Below, piece by piece: positions 1 through 7,943 of a stretch of 56,802 nucleotides of DNA. The notes beneath the pieces are model-generated. The model did not search any database. It saw only the letters and a program-made list of their open reading frames with translations, and was not told the DNA's origin. Position 1 is the stretch's first letter. Every line of letters begins with the position of its first letter. The DNA comes from an uncultured Fluviicola sp. Its GTDB lineage: Bacteria; Bacteroidota; Bacteroidia; Flavobacteriales; Crocinitomicaceae. The stretch covers positions 1-56,802 of the forward strand of contig NZ_CAMLDC010000028.1 of the NCBI RefSeq assembly GCF_946478805.1, read 5' to 3'. The position numbers and the translations under genes were made by a program.

Positions 1-1
1 T

Positions 2-2572
2 ACACGTGATGTTGGAAAAGATGGCGGATTCGGGTATTTCAGTGCCAACAATCAGGAGCACATCGAAAATGCGATCGATGTTTCTTCTTATACACTCGGT
101 TACTACGGGAATGACTATAAATCCATTGCAACCGGAACTGGCTTTGAGGCTGATTATTCCACCGGAAGTTTCGGCACAGGCTCGCCGGGCTTATACAATG
201 GGAATATCCGGAGTTTAGTCACTTCTATTGTGGGAATGACGACTATGGGAAGTGCCTACAAGTATGACCAGTTGAACCGCTTGCTGAGTATGGATGCCTA
301 CTACAATACGAGTGGTTTGGCTAACAGCAACAATTGGACTGCCGGAACCATTTCAACCGATTATAAAAGCACCTATTCCTACGACCGCAACGGAAACCTG
401 AAAACACTTATCAGGAACGGTCCATCTTCCCAGTTGTCTATGGACTATCTCACTTATTCCGGTTATTCGGGAGCTGGCGGGATTCCATGGAACCGCTTGA
501 GTTTTGTAACGGATGCCGTTACTACTTCGGCTTTGGATGATATCAAGAACGGGCAAGCTTCCGGAAACTACGGTTACGATGCCCTTGGGCAGCTTACTTC
601 CGATGCAGCCGAAGGTATTTCATTTATTACCTGGCGTTCGGGAGATAAGAAAGTACAAATGATTGAGCGTTCCATTGCTAAACCGAATGCTTCACAAATG
701 GAATTCATTTATAATCCATTCGGGCAACGCGTACTGAAGATCGAGAAACCACGGATTTCCAATGTAATTCAGCCAAGCAATACATGGAAATACAGCTATT
801 ACAGCTACGATGCCAACGGACAGGTGCTGGCAGTTTATGATTTAATTTTGGGAACAACCACCCAAAAAGCCGACCTGAACGAACTGCATTTGTACGGGGC
901 ATCCCGTTTGGGAATGATCGAACACCCGGTTTCCTTGTGGAATAATGGAGCTGTAAGCTACACTCCTGCAAATCCGGCAGTGCATAAGAGCGGTGAAATG
1001 CGTTATGAGATTGCCAATTATTTGGGGAATGTGAATGCGGTAATAAACGACCGAAAAACAGCACGAAGTGGCACCAGCTTTTTACAAAGCACGTTCAATT
1101 CGGGAGTAGATAGTTGGACAGGTACCAATGCAAGTGTGGGAATTACGGGCGGATATTTGCGGATTACCCCAACTACGACAGCCAATAGTGCCAGCAAAAC
1201 CTTTACAACCACGATCGGCAAACGATACATCTTACGGATCAGGCCGGATCGCGGAAGTGGCCCAGACCTGAAGGTCACAATTGCAGGTGTTTCTACAACC
1301 CTTCTGAATACTCAGCAAAACACGATTTCGTTTACCCCGACCTCAGGAACAAGTACAACGATAACCGTTTCACAAGTGAGCGCAAGCACTATTCAGTACT
1401 ATTTGGATCATGTTGAATTGGCTGAAGACCATATCTACGAGGCCACACTGAAAATGAGCAGTGACTACTACCCTTTTGGGATGGAAATGCCGGACAGACA
1501 TACCAACGAAGGAGCATATCGTTTTGGATACAACGGCATGGAACTGGACAACGAGACTAAGGGCAATGGAAATTCCTATACAACTGAGTTCCGCCAATAC
1601 GACCCAAGATTGGGGCGCTGGTTGAGTTTGGATCCGATGATGGCACAGTTTCCTTGGATGAGTCCGTATGTGGCGTTTGACAATAACCCAATCCTATATA
1701 TAGATCCTTATGGTTTAGAGAGTGTTAATCCTGAAGGTGAAGAACCTTACAGTGGCTCGGAATGCGATGACGGAAGAGTTGTTAGTGGAGAAATAGGTTC
1801 CAACAACCCTCCATCTAGTGGAGTTTATGAAATAAAATCTGGAGATAATTTTTGGGATTTAGAAAATAGATGGGGTATGCGTCATGGCTCATTGCAACAG
1901 TTAAATGAAAAAGCAGATCCCAAAAAATTACAAGCTGGTCAATTTATTTACACTGATGCGATTGTTAAGAATAATCATATTCAGGAAGTGAATGAGTTCC
2001 TCGTTGCTCTTGGAAATAGCTTTGAAAATGATATGCTTGAAGATATAAATCATGCAGAAATTGAAGCTATTTATATGAAAAACATGAAGAGTTTCGAGCG
2101 ATTAAGAGCACACTACGAATCTGGTAGAGAATATCAAGAATTTTTAGACAAATCTCAAAATACAATTGAGACGTTAATGTTACTCGGAATACTTAAAAAG
2201 GGTATTTTTAAATATGGTCCCAATGCATTTAAATATATTGCAACTAGATTTAAAGGTAAAGCCGTCTCGTTTACTCTCGAATCAGTATTACAATCTGCAA
2301 ACAAACTTAAAGGTAAAACTTCTAGAGCTGTGCAATCGATTTCGAAAAAAGTGGGTAGAGGGGATGCTGCGTATACTGGATTAAAACCCAACAAAGCTAC
2401 CGCAGAAAAGATAATAGCAGAAGTTATAAATTCAAAAAATCAAATTGTTCAGCGTACACGGAACCAACAAGGAACAGCAGTTGTAGATATATTTGATGTT
2501 GATACCGGTCGAGGAATTCGTTTGATCGAGGAAACGGGGGATTTTGATACATTTATAAATTATAATCCATGA
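2..2572 (+). CDS. RHS-repeat polymorphic toxin (5' end outside window)
   Basis: The reading frame is open from the first bases of the window, so the gene starts upstream; a GTG at 230 is only internal. At least 856 residues are visible. The protein has YD/RHS-type repeats (YKYDQLNRL, YSYDRNGNL), then an inserted beta-rich segment at about nt 1070-1440 that resembles a carbohydrate-binding module. The RHS-associated core follows (RQYDPRLGRWLSLDP ... DPYGLE, ending near nt 1720). Beyond it lies a LysM-like domain (nt 1820-1965, EIKSGDNFWDLENRWG) and an AT-rich variable tip (nt 2200-2572, ending TGRGIRLIEETGDFDTF). RHS proteins encapsulate and deliver C-terminal toxins in contact-dependent competition. 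The tip resembles small nuclease toxins of the BECR type, but this is a guess. The gene overlaps the next one by ATGA, the classic toxin-immunity layout. Confidence 0.9.
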   Translation, partial: TRDVGKDGGFGYFSANNQEHIENAIDVSSYTLGYYGNDYKSIATGTGFEADYSTGSFGTGSPGLYNGNIRSLVTSIVGMTTMGSAYKYDQLNRLLSMDAYYNTSGLANSNNWTAGTISTDYKSTYSYDRNGNLKTLIRNGPSSQLSMDYLTYSGYSGAGGIPWNRLSFVTDAVTTSALDDIKNGQASGNYGYDALGQLTSDAAEGISFITWRSGDKKVQMIERSIAKPNASQMEFIYNPFGQRVLKIEKPRISNVIQPSNTWKYSYYSYDANGQVLAVYDLILGTTTQKADLNELHLYGASRLGMIEHPVSLWNNGAVSYTPANPAVHKSGEMRYEIANYLGNVNAVINDRKTARSGTSFLQSTFNSGVDSWTGTNASVGITGGYLRITPTTTANSASKTFTTTIGKRYILRIRPDRGSGPDLKVTIAGVSTTLLNTQQNTISFTPTSGTSTTITVSQVSASTIQYYLDHVELAEDHIYEATLKMSSDYYPFGMEMPDRHTNEGAYRFGYNGMELDNETKGNGNSYTTEFRQYDPRLGRWLSLDPMMAQFPWMSPYVAFDNNPILYIDPYGLESVNPEGEEPYSGSECDDGRVVSGEIGSNNPPSSGVYEIKSGDNFWDLENRWGMRHGSLQQLNEKADPKKLQAGQFIYTDAIVKNNHIQEVNEFLVALGNSFENDMLEDINHAEIEAIYMKNMKSFERLRAHYESGREYQEFLDKSQNTIETLMLLGILKKGIFKYGPNAFKYIATRFKGKAVSFTLESVLQSANKLKGKTSRAVQSISKKVGRGDAAYTGLKPNKATAEKIIAEVINSKNQIVQRTRNQQGTAVVDIFDVDTGRGIRLIEETGDFDTFINYNP

Positions 2573-3000
2573 AAAAGAGTTTAGAATACATGCTTTTTGA
2601 TAAAAGCAAATTTCTTCAAAAGAAAATAGTAGGAATTGGAAAAGTATTTTTTGAATTGGTAGAAATGAATAATGAAATTGAAGTTCTAACCTCAGATGGT
2701 ATTCTTAAAATCGACTTTGAAGATGGCTATTCACTGATTTTATCTGCATATACCGAAAAGTTTACATTGTATTATGAATTAATTGACTCAGATTCATTCG
2801 ATAGAAATGATTTAATTGATATTGGTACGATTCCATTTATAAAGAGAATAATTTATTTAAATGTAATAGATATAAAACTGAATTATTTAAATTCAGATGT
2901 TCCCTTCGGCATTACTTTCGAAATGGAAAATAATGTTGTTTTTAGTGTAAAATACATCTCAGAGAATGAATATACTTTTGATTCAATAGTTATTGAGTAA
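2569..3000 (+). CDS. Probable immunity protein for the RHS toxin
   Basis: A 143-residue acidic cytosolic protein with no signal peptide or membrane segment. Its ATG overlaps the stop codon of the RHS toxin (ATGA at 2569-2572), so the two are translationally coupled. It shares the low GC of the toxin tip. I do not recognise its family; the alternating hydrophobic and charged residues suggest a mainly beta fold. The immunity role is inferred from position: genes directly after RHS tips normally encode the cognate antidote, which binds and neutralises the toxin domain in the producing cell and its kin. Confidence 0.75.
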   Translation: MKKSLEYMLFDKSKFLQKKIVGIGKVFFELVEMNNEIEVLTSDGILKIDFEDGYSLILSAYTEKFTLYYELIDSDSFDRNDLIDIGTIPFIKRIIYLNVIDIKLNYLNSDVPFGITFEMENNVVFSVKYISENEYTFDSIVIE

Positions 3001-3003
3001 TCT

Positions 3004-3168
3004 ATGAAAAATAATAAAAGTAAAACAAATGAAGACGATTTATTAGATGCTGGATTGTCTAGAAACAAAAAAAATATTGATTCCTATAATTTCGTAGATA
3101 AGATTCTGTTCCCTATAATAGGATTCATATGCATTACCGTTATTATAGTGCACAAAATGTTGAGATAA
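3004..3168 (+). CDS. Tiny single-pass membrane protein
   Basis: A 54-residue frame starting three bases after the immunity gene stop. It has a polar N-terminal half rich in Asn, Lys and Asp, and one hydrophobic segment (KILFPIIGFICITVIIVHKM) at the C-terminus. The spacing suggests it is in the toxin-immunity operon. It could be a second immunity factor acting at the membrane, an orphan accessory, or a chance frame. I know no family for it. Its base composition matches the toxin tip and immunity gene. Confidence 0.5.
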   Translation: MKNNKSKTNEDDLLDAGLSRNKKNIDSYNFVDKILFPIIGFICITVIIVHKMLR

Positions 3169-3266
3169 GTGGTAATGTTTCAGGGTTACGTCCAAGTAAT
3201 TCTTAGAAGAATCAGCTTTGGCTGATGAAGACGAAGATAGCCTGTAAGGCGTTATCTGAGGTACGG

Positions 3267-3282
3267 TTACGAATATTCGTAA
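3267..3282. repeat. Perfect 16-bp palindrome between RHS cassette and IS
   Basis: TTACGAATATTCGTAA is a perfect palindrome in the non-coding stretch 3169-3478. The same stretch also has a small hairpin (ATCAGC tttg GCTGAT, about 3210-3226). No coding frame is convincing here. It may be a recombination or protein-binding site at the edge of the RHS cassette. Confidence 0.5.
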
Positions 3283-3295
3283 TCATTTAAAAATA

Positions 3296-3318
3296 AAAGG
3301 CAGTGTTCTCAACCTGCA
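3296..3318 (+). repeat. IS-end-like direct repeat, copy 1
   Basis: The sequence around CAGTGTTCTCAACCTGCACC is repeated with changes just before the transposase start (3459-3478, TGTACTCAACTTGCACC) and again in shorter form at 4747-4766 (CAGTGTTTCACCTG). All three are in the same orientation. They may be ends of decayed IS copies or a repeat tied to RHS cassettes. Confidence 0.45.
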
Positions 3319-3435
3319 CCTGAGCAATTTTTAGAATGATAAATCATTGAAAACCAACTCCTATTTGCGGGTTGGTTTTTCTTTTGGATGGATATTGGGT
3401 AATGTAAAAGCGGAAACAAATCAAATTAGGTATCT

Positions 3436-4135
3436 AAAAGGCTGTATTTACGTATCAAGTGTACTCAACTTGCACCTAATGAAATGTAGATATTGTTCAG
3501 AAGTTTGTATTAAGAAAGGGAAAGTCGGTAATCATCAACGCTACAAGTGCACTATTTGTAATAGGTACCAACAAGAAAGCTATACATACAATTCACATTT
3601 GGTAAAAGATTTTGAAATTGCAAATCTTGTAAAAGAAGGTGTGGGTATCAGGAGTACTGGTAGGTTACTACAAATTTCCAATTCAACAGTAATCAGGCGT
3701 ATATTGAGAATAGCTAAAAAGTTGAAGAGAAAAAACACCCTCCTATTCGGACAAATCTACCAAGTTGATGAATTGTTCACTTACATTGGAAACAAGAATA
3801 ATCGTGTGTGCATTGCCTATTCTTTAAATCCCGTAACTGGAGAAGTTATTGATTTGGTTGTTGGGAAAAGGAATAAAACTAATTTGATGAAAGTCATTTC
3901 AACATTAATCCTGTCACATGCCAAACAAATTGTAACGGATAAGCTGAATATTTATAAGAAACTGATCCCAAAAGAAATCCACTCAACAAAGAACCGGGGT
4001 ATTAATCACATTGAACGTCAAAACCTGAATTTGAGAACGCATCTGAAACGCCTGAACCGAAGAACGATTTGTTACTCCAAATCGGAAGCGATGCTTTTTG
4101 CAGTGGTAAAGATCTATTTTTGGGAATAATTTTAT
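3436..4135 (+). mobile_element. IS1-family insertion sequence (boundaries uncertain)
   Basis: The element is defined by its transposase (3479-4129). A likely left end is the repeat-bearing stretch from about 3436, which includes TGTACTCAACTTGCACC just before the ATG. No inverted copy of this sequence was found downstream, so the right end and the target duplication are unresolved. The next gene starts 11 bases after the transposase stop, so the right end may be lost or very short. Confidence 0.45.
3479..4129 (+). CDS. IS1-family transposase
   Basis: A 216-residue protein when started at the ATG at 3479; an upstream ATG at 3347 adds a segment without family likeness. An N-terminal zinc ribbon has two CxxC pairs (C3/C6 and C24/C27). 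It is followed by a helix-turn-helix-like part (GIRSTGRLLQISNSTVIRRI) and the catalytic region, with acidic residues in QVDELFTYIG and VTDKLNIY. The tail HIERQNLNLRTHLKRLNRRT is typical of IS1 InsB. Here InsA- and InsB-like parts are one continuous frame, so no programmed frameshift is needed, as in many Bacteroidota IS1 elements. The length looks complete. Confidence 0.9.
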   Translation: MKCRYCSEVCIKKGKVGNHQRYKCTICNRYQQESYTYNSHLVKDFEIANLVKEGVGIRSTGRLLQISNSTVIRRILRIAKKLKRKNTLLFGQIYQVDELFTYIGNKNNRVCIAYSLNPVTGEVIDLVVGKRNKTNLMKVISTLILSHAKQIVTDKLNIYKKLIPKEIHSTKNRGINHIERQNLNLRTHLKRLNRRTICYSKSEAMLFAVVKIYFWE

Positions 4136-4140
4136 TTGGT

Positions 4141-4626
4141 ATGAAAAGAAGTGATTTTATTGTAGCGATTTTATTATTAATTGTTTCTTGCACTTCTAAG
4201 AAAGAAGTAATGAGAAGAAAACCGGAACAAACAAGAACAACTTTTAATGAGACTTACTCAAAGAATGATTTAATTGGAGATTGGGTGTTCTTTCATGCAG
4301 AATTTGTTAAAGGCAATAAATCTGATAGAAACCCACTAATTTCAAAGAAAAACTTTGTTGAAAATGACTCTTTGATTGTATCTTTAAAAGTCGGTGGAGG
4401 GTTAAAAATAAATGACATTGAGACAGGTTCATGGAACCTTAAAAACGATTCTTTGTTGTTGAAAGGCAATAGAGAATTCAGAGATTTTCCTTTGTTTTTG
4501 GATACAAAGTATGAAGTCCATAAAGGTAATTTCTCTAAGAGTTGGTATTTCTACTGTACATTTTACTCAAATGATCGAAAAATACATCATACTGTAAAGT
4601 ATAGAGCAAGAAAAAGAGGAAAATAA
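4141..4626 (+). CDS. Small lipoprotein of unknown function
   Basis: A 161-residue protein. I chose the ATG at 4141 over 4069 because it gives a good lipoprotein signal (MKRSDFIVAILLLIVSC, Cys at 17) and avoids overlap with the transposase. The mature part (GDWVFFHAEFVKG ... GSWNLKNDSLLLKG) has the GxW and beta-strand spacing of lipocalin-like lipoproteins common in Bacteroidota, but the match is weak. It follows the IS and has the same low GC as the accessory segment. Confidence 0.7.
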   Translation: MKRSDFIVAILLLIVSCTSKKEVMRRKPEQTRTTFNETYSKNDLIGDWVFFHAEFVKGNKSDRNPLISKKNFVENDSLIVSLKVGGGLKINDIETGSWNLKNDSLLLKGNREFRDFPLFLDTKYEVHKGNFSKSWYFYCTFYSNDRKIHHTVKYRARKRGK

Positions 4627-4746
4627 GTACTTTGACAGATTTCTCCATAAAAATGAATAGCGGTTTGGAAGTTCCTAAGCTCCTTTTCACCGCTTCAATG
4701 TTGGAACAAAACATTGATATTTTTATTGAGCAGGAATATTTAAATT

Positions 4747-4766
4747 GAAAGGACAGTGTTTCACCT
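4747..4766 (+). repeat. IS-end-like direct repeat, copy 3 (in gap 4627-4950)
   Basis: GAAAGGACAGTGTTTCACCTG resembles the motif at 3296-3318, with a deleted base in the middle. Together the copies flank the transposase in direct orientation. The rest of the 324-base gap holds only the promoter element at 4917. Confidence 0.4.
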
Positions 4767-4916
4767 GGAAATAATGTTCAAGACTTGACGGTAAATTATC
4801 TTATCCGTCAAAATCAGTTATCCAAATTTCGAACGGATACAACCGGAGATCCCATCAAAGTGTTTATCTGCTTGAAGCCCGGACCCAACTCTTTTTTATC
4901 TAAGTTTCATTTTTCC

Positions 4917-4924
4917 TATATTTG
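4917..4924 (+). promoter_or_regulatory. Putative -7 promoter element (TATATTTG)
   Basis: It matches the Bacteroidota -7 consensus TAnnTTTG and lies 26 bases before the ATG at 4951. The -33 part is only a T-rich run. Confidence 0.45.
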
Positions 4925-4950
4925 TATTCTTTTATCACAGAAACCTTCGC

Positions 4951-5487
4951 ATGCCAAAATTGATATTCCTTTTATTTTTAATCCCTGGATTTTACATTCC
5001 TGTATTTGCCCAGAAAAATTCCAAAGCAAATCTCCACTGGGTTGAATTCAGAAAGAATGATTATCAAATAAAATATCCGGATACCTGGACATTGGATAGC
5101 ACAGGTAAAACACCGGCAGATATTATCATCTCAAGTCCCTTAGACTCCCCGGAAGATCAGTTTAAAGAAAATTTAAACTTCATGGTCCAGGATTTAAGCG
5201 GTTTGAACTTCGATTTGGACAACTTCACAGCTCTCTCTTTACAACAAGTACAAAACTACCTGCAAGATAGTGAACTTATCGAGAGTGAGCGAATGAAAAA
5301 AAGTGAGCTGGAATGTCAGCATTTGATTTATACTGCTAAAAGAGGAAAGATTACACTGCGATTCGAGCAGTATTTTTGGATCATCAATGAAAAGGCTTAT
5401 ATCTTATCTTTTACCGGTGAATCAGATCAGTTTGAGTTGTATAAAGATACCAGTGAATTCATCCTGGAAAGCTTCGTAATCAAATAA
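4951..5487 (+). CDS. Exported PsbP/DcrB-like protein
   Basis: A 178-residue protein with a cleavable signal peptide (MPKLIFLLFLIPGFYIPVFA, then QKNSK). The mature part begins with HWVEFRKNDYQIKYPDTW, the pattern seen at the start of PsbP-like and DcrB/DUF1795 proteins. It ends with the corresponding strand and helix (ILSFTGESDQFELYKDTSEFILESF). Such proteins are periplasmic or surface proteins of unknown role. It has its own promoter element. A terminator-like hairpin follows, but that one points the other way. Confidence 0.75.
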   Translation: MPKLIFLLFLIPGFYIPVFAQKNSKANLHWVEFRKNDYQIKYPDTWTLDSTGKTPADIIISSPLDSPEDQFKENLNFMVQDLSGLNFDLDNFTALSLQQVQNYLQDSELIESERMKKSELECQHLIYTAKRGKITLRFEQYFWIINEKAYILSFTGESDQFELYKDTSEFILESFVIK

Positions 5488-5529
5488 TACAAGTTCCTAT
5501 TTCTATATCGTTCCGGAAATCCGGTGCAC

Positions 5530-5558
5530 AAAAAAATCCTTCCGCCAAAGCAGAAGGA
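5530..5558 (-). terminator. Minus-strand terminator next to DUF2911 relic
   Basis: TCCTTC (5537-5542) pairs with GAAGGA (5553-5558). An A-run on the plus strand just before it becomes the U-run of a minus-strand transcript. Position and orientation mirror the terminator behind the intact DUF2911 gene at 6834-6863. Confidence 0.55.
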
Positions 5559-5580
5559 CTTCCTTTTATCTAGATAAAGA

Positions 5581-5613
5581 TTACTTATTATCCGCCAATA
5601 GTTTTTCTCTCTC
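5581..5613 (-). pseudogene. Relic of a DUF2911 gene 3' end
   Basis: Read on the minus strand, 5613-5581 encodes REKLLADNK and a stop. The intact DUF2911 gene ends GEKLLAENK and a stop at 6890. In both places the stop is followed by about 25 bases and then a minus-strand terminator. Beyond this short block the likeness is lost and no open frame continues. I read it as the last trace of a duplicated DUF2911 gene. The match is short, so chance is not excluded. Confidence 0.45.
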
Positions 5614-5737
5614 CTGCTGACCCGAGTTGGGTTGATATTAGTGGTGCTCCAGATGTAAAAAGAACCCAAATTAGTGTAAATGAAGATCTTACTTTAGCTG
5701 TGGTACAGCACATACCAAGACTTACGTGGACCAGGAA

Positions 5738-6820
5738 TTATCGAAAAAGTATATCGTGAATTTTCATGATTATTCGATTATTAACCGCTGGGGATTCATT
5801 CCACTTAAGGTGAATCCGGTTGTAACTGATTCCCTTCTTTTCAAAGTAGAGTTCCAAGGTTTGATCCCTTCGCATCCTTAATTTATTAAGCTGAGACATT
5901 GTTGTCCCCATATCTTCAGGCAATATCAATTCAACGGTTATAAATGGATTCGCTTTCAAATAGTCTACCACTTTGTTAAGTGTCAGCGAATCATTCAGTT
6001 TCCATTCATCTTTTTTAAACCCTTTAAAATTCAGAACAATAGAATCTCCTCTTTGCGGAACAAGTGACAACTTCTGATTACTATCAAAAGAAAAAGAACC
6101 TTTTTTGATTGAATCATAATTCTCCGGTATTTCAATCAAAAATACATCGTCGATATCGATATAAGCATGCTTAATTCCTCCTGCCGTGTGTTTATATTTT
6201 GAAGCTTCAGGATTTGCCTTGGTTGTATTTGGGATGTTTATTCTTCTTCTTAAATTTCCAAGGACTACATATTTTTCATTCCCTTTTGCCTGATAAACAG
6301 ATGAAATGAATTTCCACTGATCAGAAATCGAGTCTGCCGGAATCTTATTCAGGGATTTATGAACTGCAAAACGGTTAAAAAACCATTTTTCAAACTGCTT
6401 TTTCCTGGAAAATCCAAACGAATAATCACTGCTTTTGTAATTTGAAACAGTCCCAAACCTGAGATAAGCTCCAATTAGATATTCCTTACCCTTTTTCAGG
6501 GGATTGATCAACTCTCCCTGAAGGATTTCCGAGTAATTAATAATTCCGGGCTCGCTCACTATTGCTCCCAGATAATTGTCACCATGGAAAGGTTTCATTA
6601 TAATAGAATCTGCAATCACGCAATTCATATTTCGTGTACTAAACAAATCAATTGTTGCATTGTTTGCTTCCCACCAATGCATTTCTTCACCAATTAAGGA
6701 GCCATTACTGTTAAACAACAAGGGTATAACATTTACTTTCTCAAAACTTGGATTGATTACGAAATTTTGGGTATATCCGTAAAAAGGCAGACAACTGACA
6801 ATCAGAAGGCGTTTGATCAT
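5738..6820 (-). CDS. Secreted protein with OmpA-like C-terminal region
   Basis: A 360-residue protein with a short signal peptide (MIKRLLIVSCLPFYGYTQ). Residues 18-230 (NFVINPSFEKV ... HWWEANNATIDLF ... AYIDIDDVFLIE) have the layout of a galactose-binding-like jelly roll found in Bacteroidota surface proteins. The last 100 residues (LNKVVDYLKANPFITVELI ... LNKLRMRRDQTLELYFEKKGI) match an OmpA/MotB fold that binds peptidoglycan. The usual NxxLSxxRA is changed to LNKLRMRRDQ, so diaminopimelate binding is doubtful. It probably sits in the periplasm or outer membrane. It lies between the DUF2911 relic and the intact DUF2911 gene. Confidence 0.75.
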   Translation of the reverse strand: MIKRLLIVSCLPFYGYTQNFVINPSFEKVNVIPLLFNSNGSLIGEEMHWWEANNATIDLFSTRNMNCVIADSIIMKPFHGDNYLGAIVSEPGIINYSEILQGELINPLKKGKEYLIGAYLRFGTVSNYKSSDYSFGFSRKKQFEKWFFNRFAVHKSLNKIPADSISDQWKFISSVYQAKGNEKYVVLGNLRRRINIPNTTKANPEASKYKHTAGGIKHAYIDIDDVFLIEIPENYDSIKKGSFSFDSNQKLSLVPQRGDSIVLNFKGFKKDEWKLNDSLTLNKVVDYLKANPFITVELILPEDMGTTMSQLNKLRMRRDQTLELYFEKKGISYNRIHLKWNESPAVNNRIIMKIHDILFR

Positions 6821-6833
6821 AAATCAAATTTAC

Positions 6834-6863
6834 AAAAAAGCCCTTCTACCGAAGTAGAAAGGC
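6834..6863 (-). terminator. Intrinsic terminator with UUCG loop
   Basis: The minus-strand transcript forms a 10-bp stem with one mismatch, closed by a C(UUCG)G tetraloop and followed by six U. It sits 27 bases after the DUF2911 stop. Confidence 0.85.
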
Positions 6864-6889
6864 CATAACTTTTGTACCAATAGGAACAA

Positions 6890-7741
6890 CTACTTATTTT
6901 CTGCCAATAGTTTCTCGCCTAGTGCTACATAATCATCATTCTTAGCATCTTTTGCCAAAGCAATTGATTTCTCAGCACTTGCTTTTCCTGCAGCTTTGTC
7001 ACCCAGTTTGTACTCGATGCGTGCTTTCAGGTTGAACATGTAAAACGCTGTCGGGTTTTCTTCCGTTGCTTTCGTAGCCCAAGTCAATGCTTGTTTCATA
7101 TCCTTGTTGTTATCGAAGTAATAACTTGCAGCTCTGAAATATTCCGGTTTCTCGGATTTCATGGACTCATCGATACTTTGCATCACACGTGCATCGATAT
7201 CCGTGCTCATTTTGATCGCAATCACGGTATTTTCCCAAAGCAAAGTCAATTTCGCTTCCGTAGCAGAAATGTCTCCCATGTTGATCATCAAAGATTCCAT
7301 TTTCATCGGGATCTTGATGGATTTCACTTTGAAACGCAATACTTCGTTCTCCGCTTTGTAATCCCCGACGTTTCCGTTCAAAGTAAGGTCTTTGTACAGC
7401 ATCACTTCCCAACTGTCGTTGTTTGGGATCGTGTATAAACCGTAAGTTCCCGGTTTTACCGTGTTCCCTTCCAATTTCACCTCATCGGTGAATGTAATTT
7501 TCGTAGTGGCATTTGCCCCTGTTCTCCAGATTTTCCCGTAAGGAACCACATCCCCGAAGATTTTACGGCCTTTTACTGCCGGTCGGGAATACTCGATCGT
7601 TACTTCGCCCAAACCGAATTTTTGTGTAACTGTCTGTAATGGACTTGGTGCAGGTACTGTGATCTTTTGTGCAGCAGCTCCTAAAGAAAGCATTCCGAAT
7701 GCCAGGAATAAGACTGCCTTGTTTGTAATTTTGATTTTCAT
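6890..7741 (-). CDS. DUF2911 family exported protein
   Basis: A 283-residue protein with a signal peptide (MKIKITNKAVLFLAFGMLSLGAAAQ). The core at residues 28-160 carries the DUF2911 hallmarks VTIEYSRPAVKGRKIFG, PYGKIWRTGANATT and GTYGLYTIPN. The C-terminal third (ASYYFDNNKDMKQALTWATKA, ARIEYKLGDKAAGKASAEKS) is a TPR-like pair of helices. DUF2911 proteins are common in Bacteroidota, probably periplasmic, and of unknown function. It is monocistronic with a strong terminator, and a decayed copy of its 3' end lies 1.3 kb away. Confidence 0.9.
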   Translation of the reverse strand: MKIKITNKAVLFLAFGMLSLGAAAQKITVPAPSPLQTVTQKFGLGEVTIEYSRPAVKGRKIFGDVVPYGKIWRTGANATTKITFTDEVKLEGNTVKPGTYGLYTIPNNDSWEVMLYKDLTLNGNVGDYKAENEVLRFKVKSIKIPMKMESLMINMGDISATEAKLTLLWENTVIAIKMSTDIDARVMQSIDESMKSEKPEYFRAASYYFDNNKDMKQALTWATKATEENPTAFYMFNLKARIEYKLGDKAAGKASAEKSIALAKDAKNDDYVALGEKLLAENK

Positions 7742-7943
7742 ACGATTCTAATTTGAATTTTTCAGACTAAAAATAGTGCTTATTTGACCAGGGAAGTCGT
7801 TTTTAACTTTTAATTAGGAAGATGCCTGTTCAAATTAATTGAAAATGGAGAATTGACAATTGAAAAGATTTTAATTGGAGTTCTTCTTTGAGATCCAGTT
7901 ATACCATGCCGAAGATACACCGCTATGTAAAAAACACCTCCTG

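Noticed and set aside
3436..4135. A complete IS1 with exact inverted ends
   Set aside because: No inverted copy of the left-end motif was found downstream, so full ends cannot be claimed.
4785..5045. Plus-strand frame overlapping the start of the PsbP-like gene
   Set aside because: It covers the signal peptide region of the better frame and has no likeness.
5427..5669. 80-codon minus-strand frame next to the PsbP-like gene
   Set aside because: Overlaps the 3' end of a good gene and the DUF2911 relic in another frame; translation has no family likeness.
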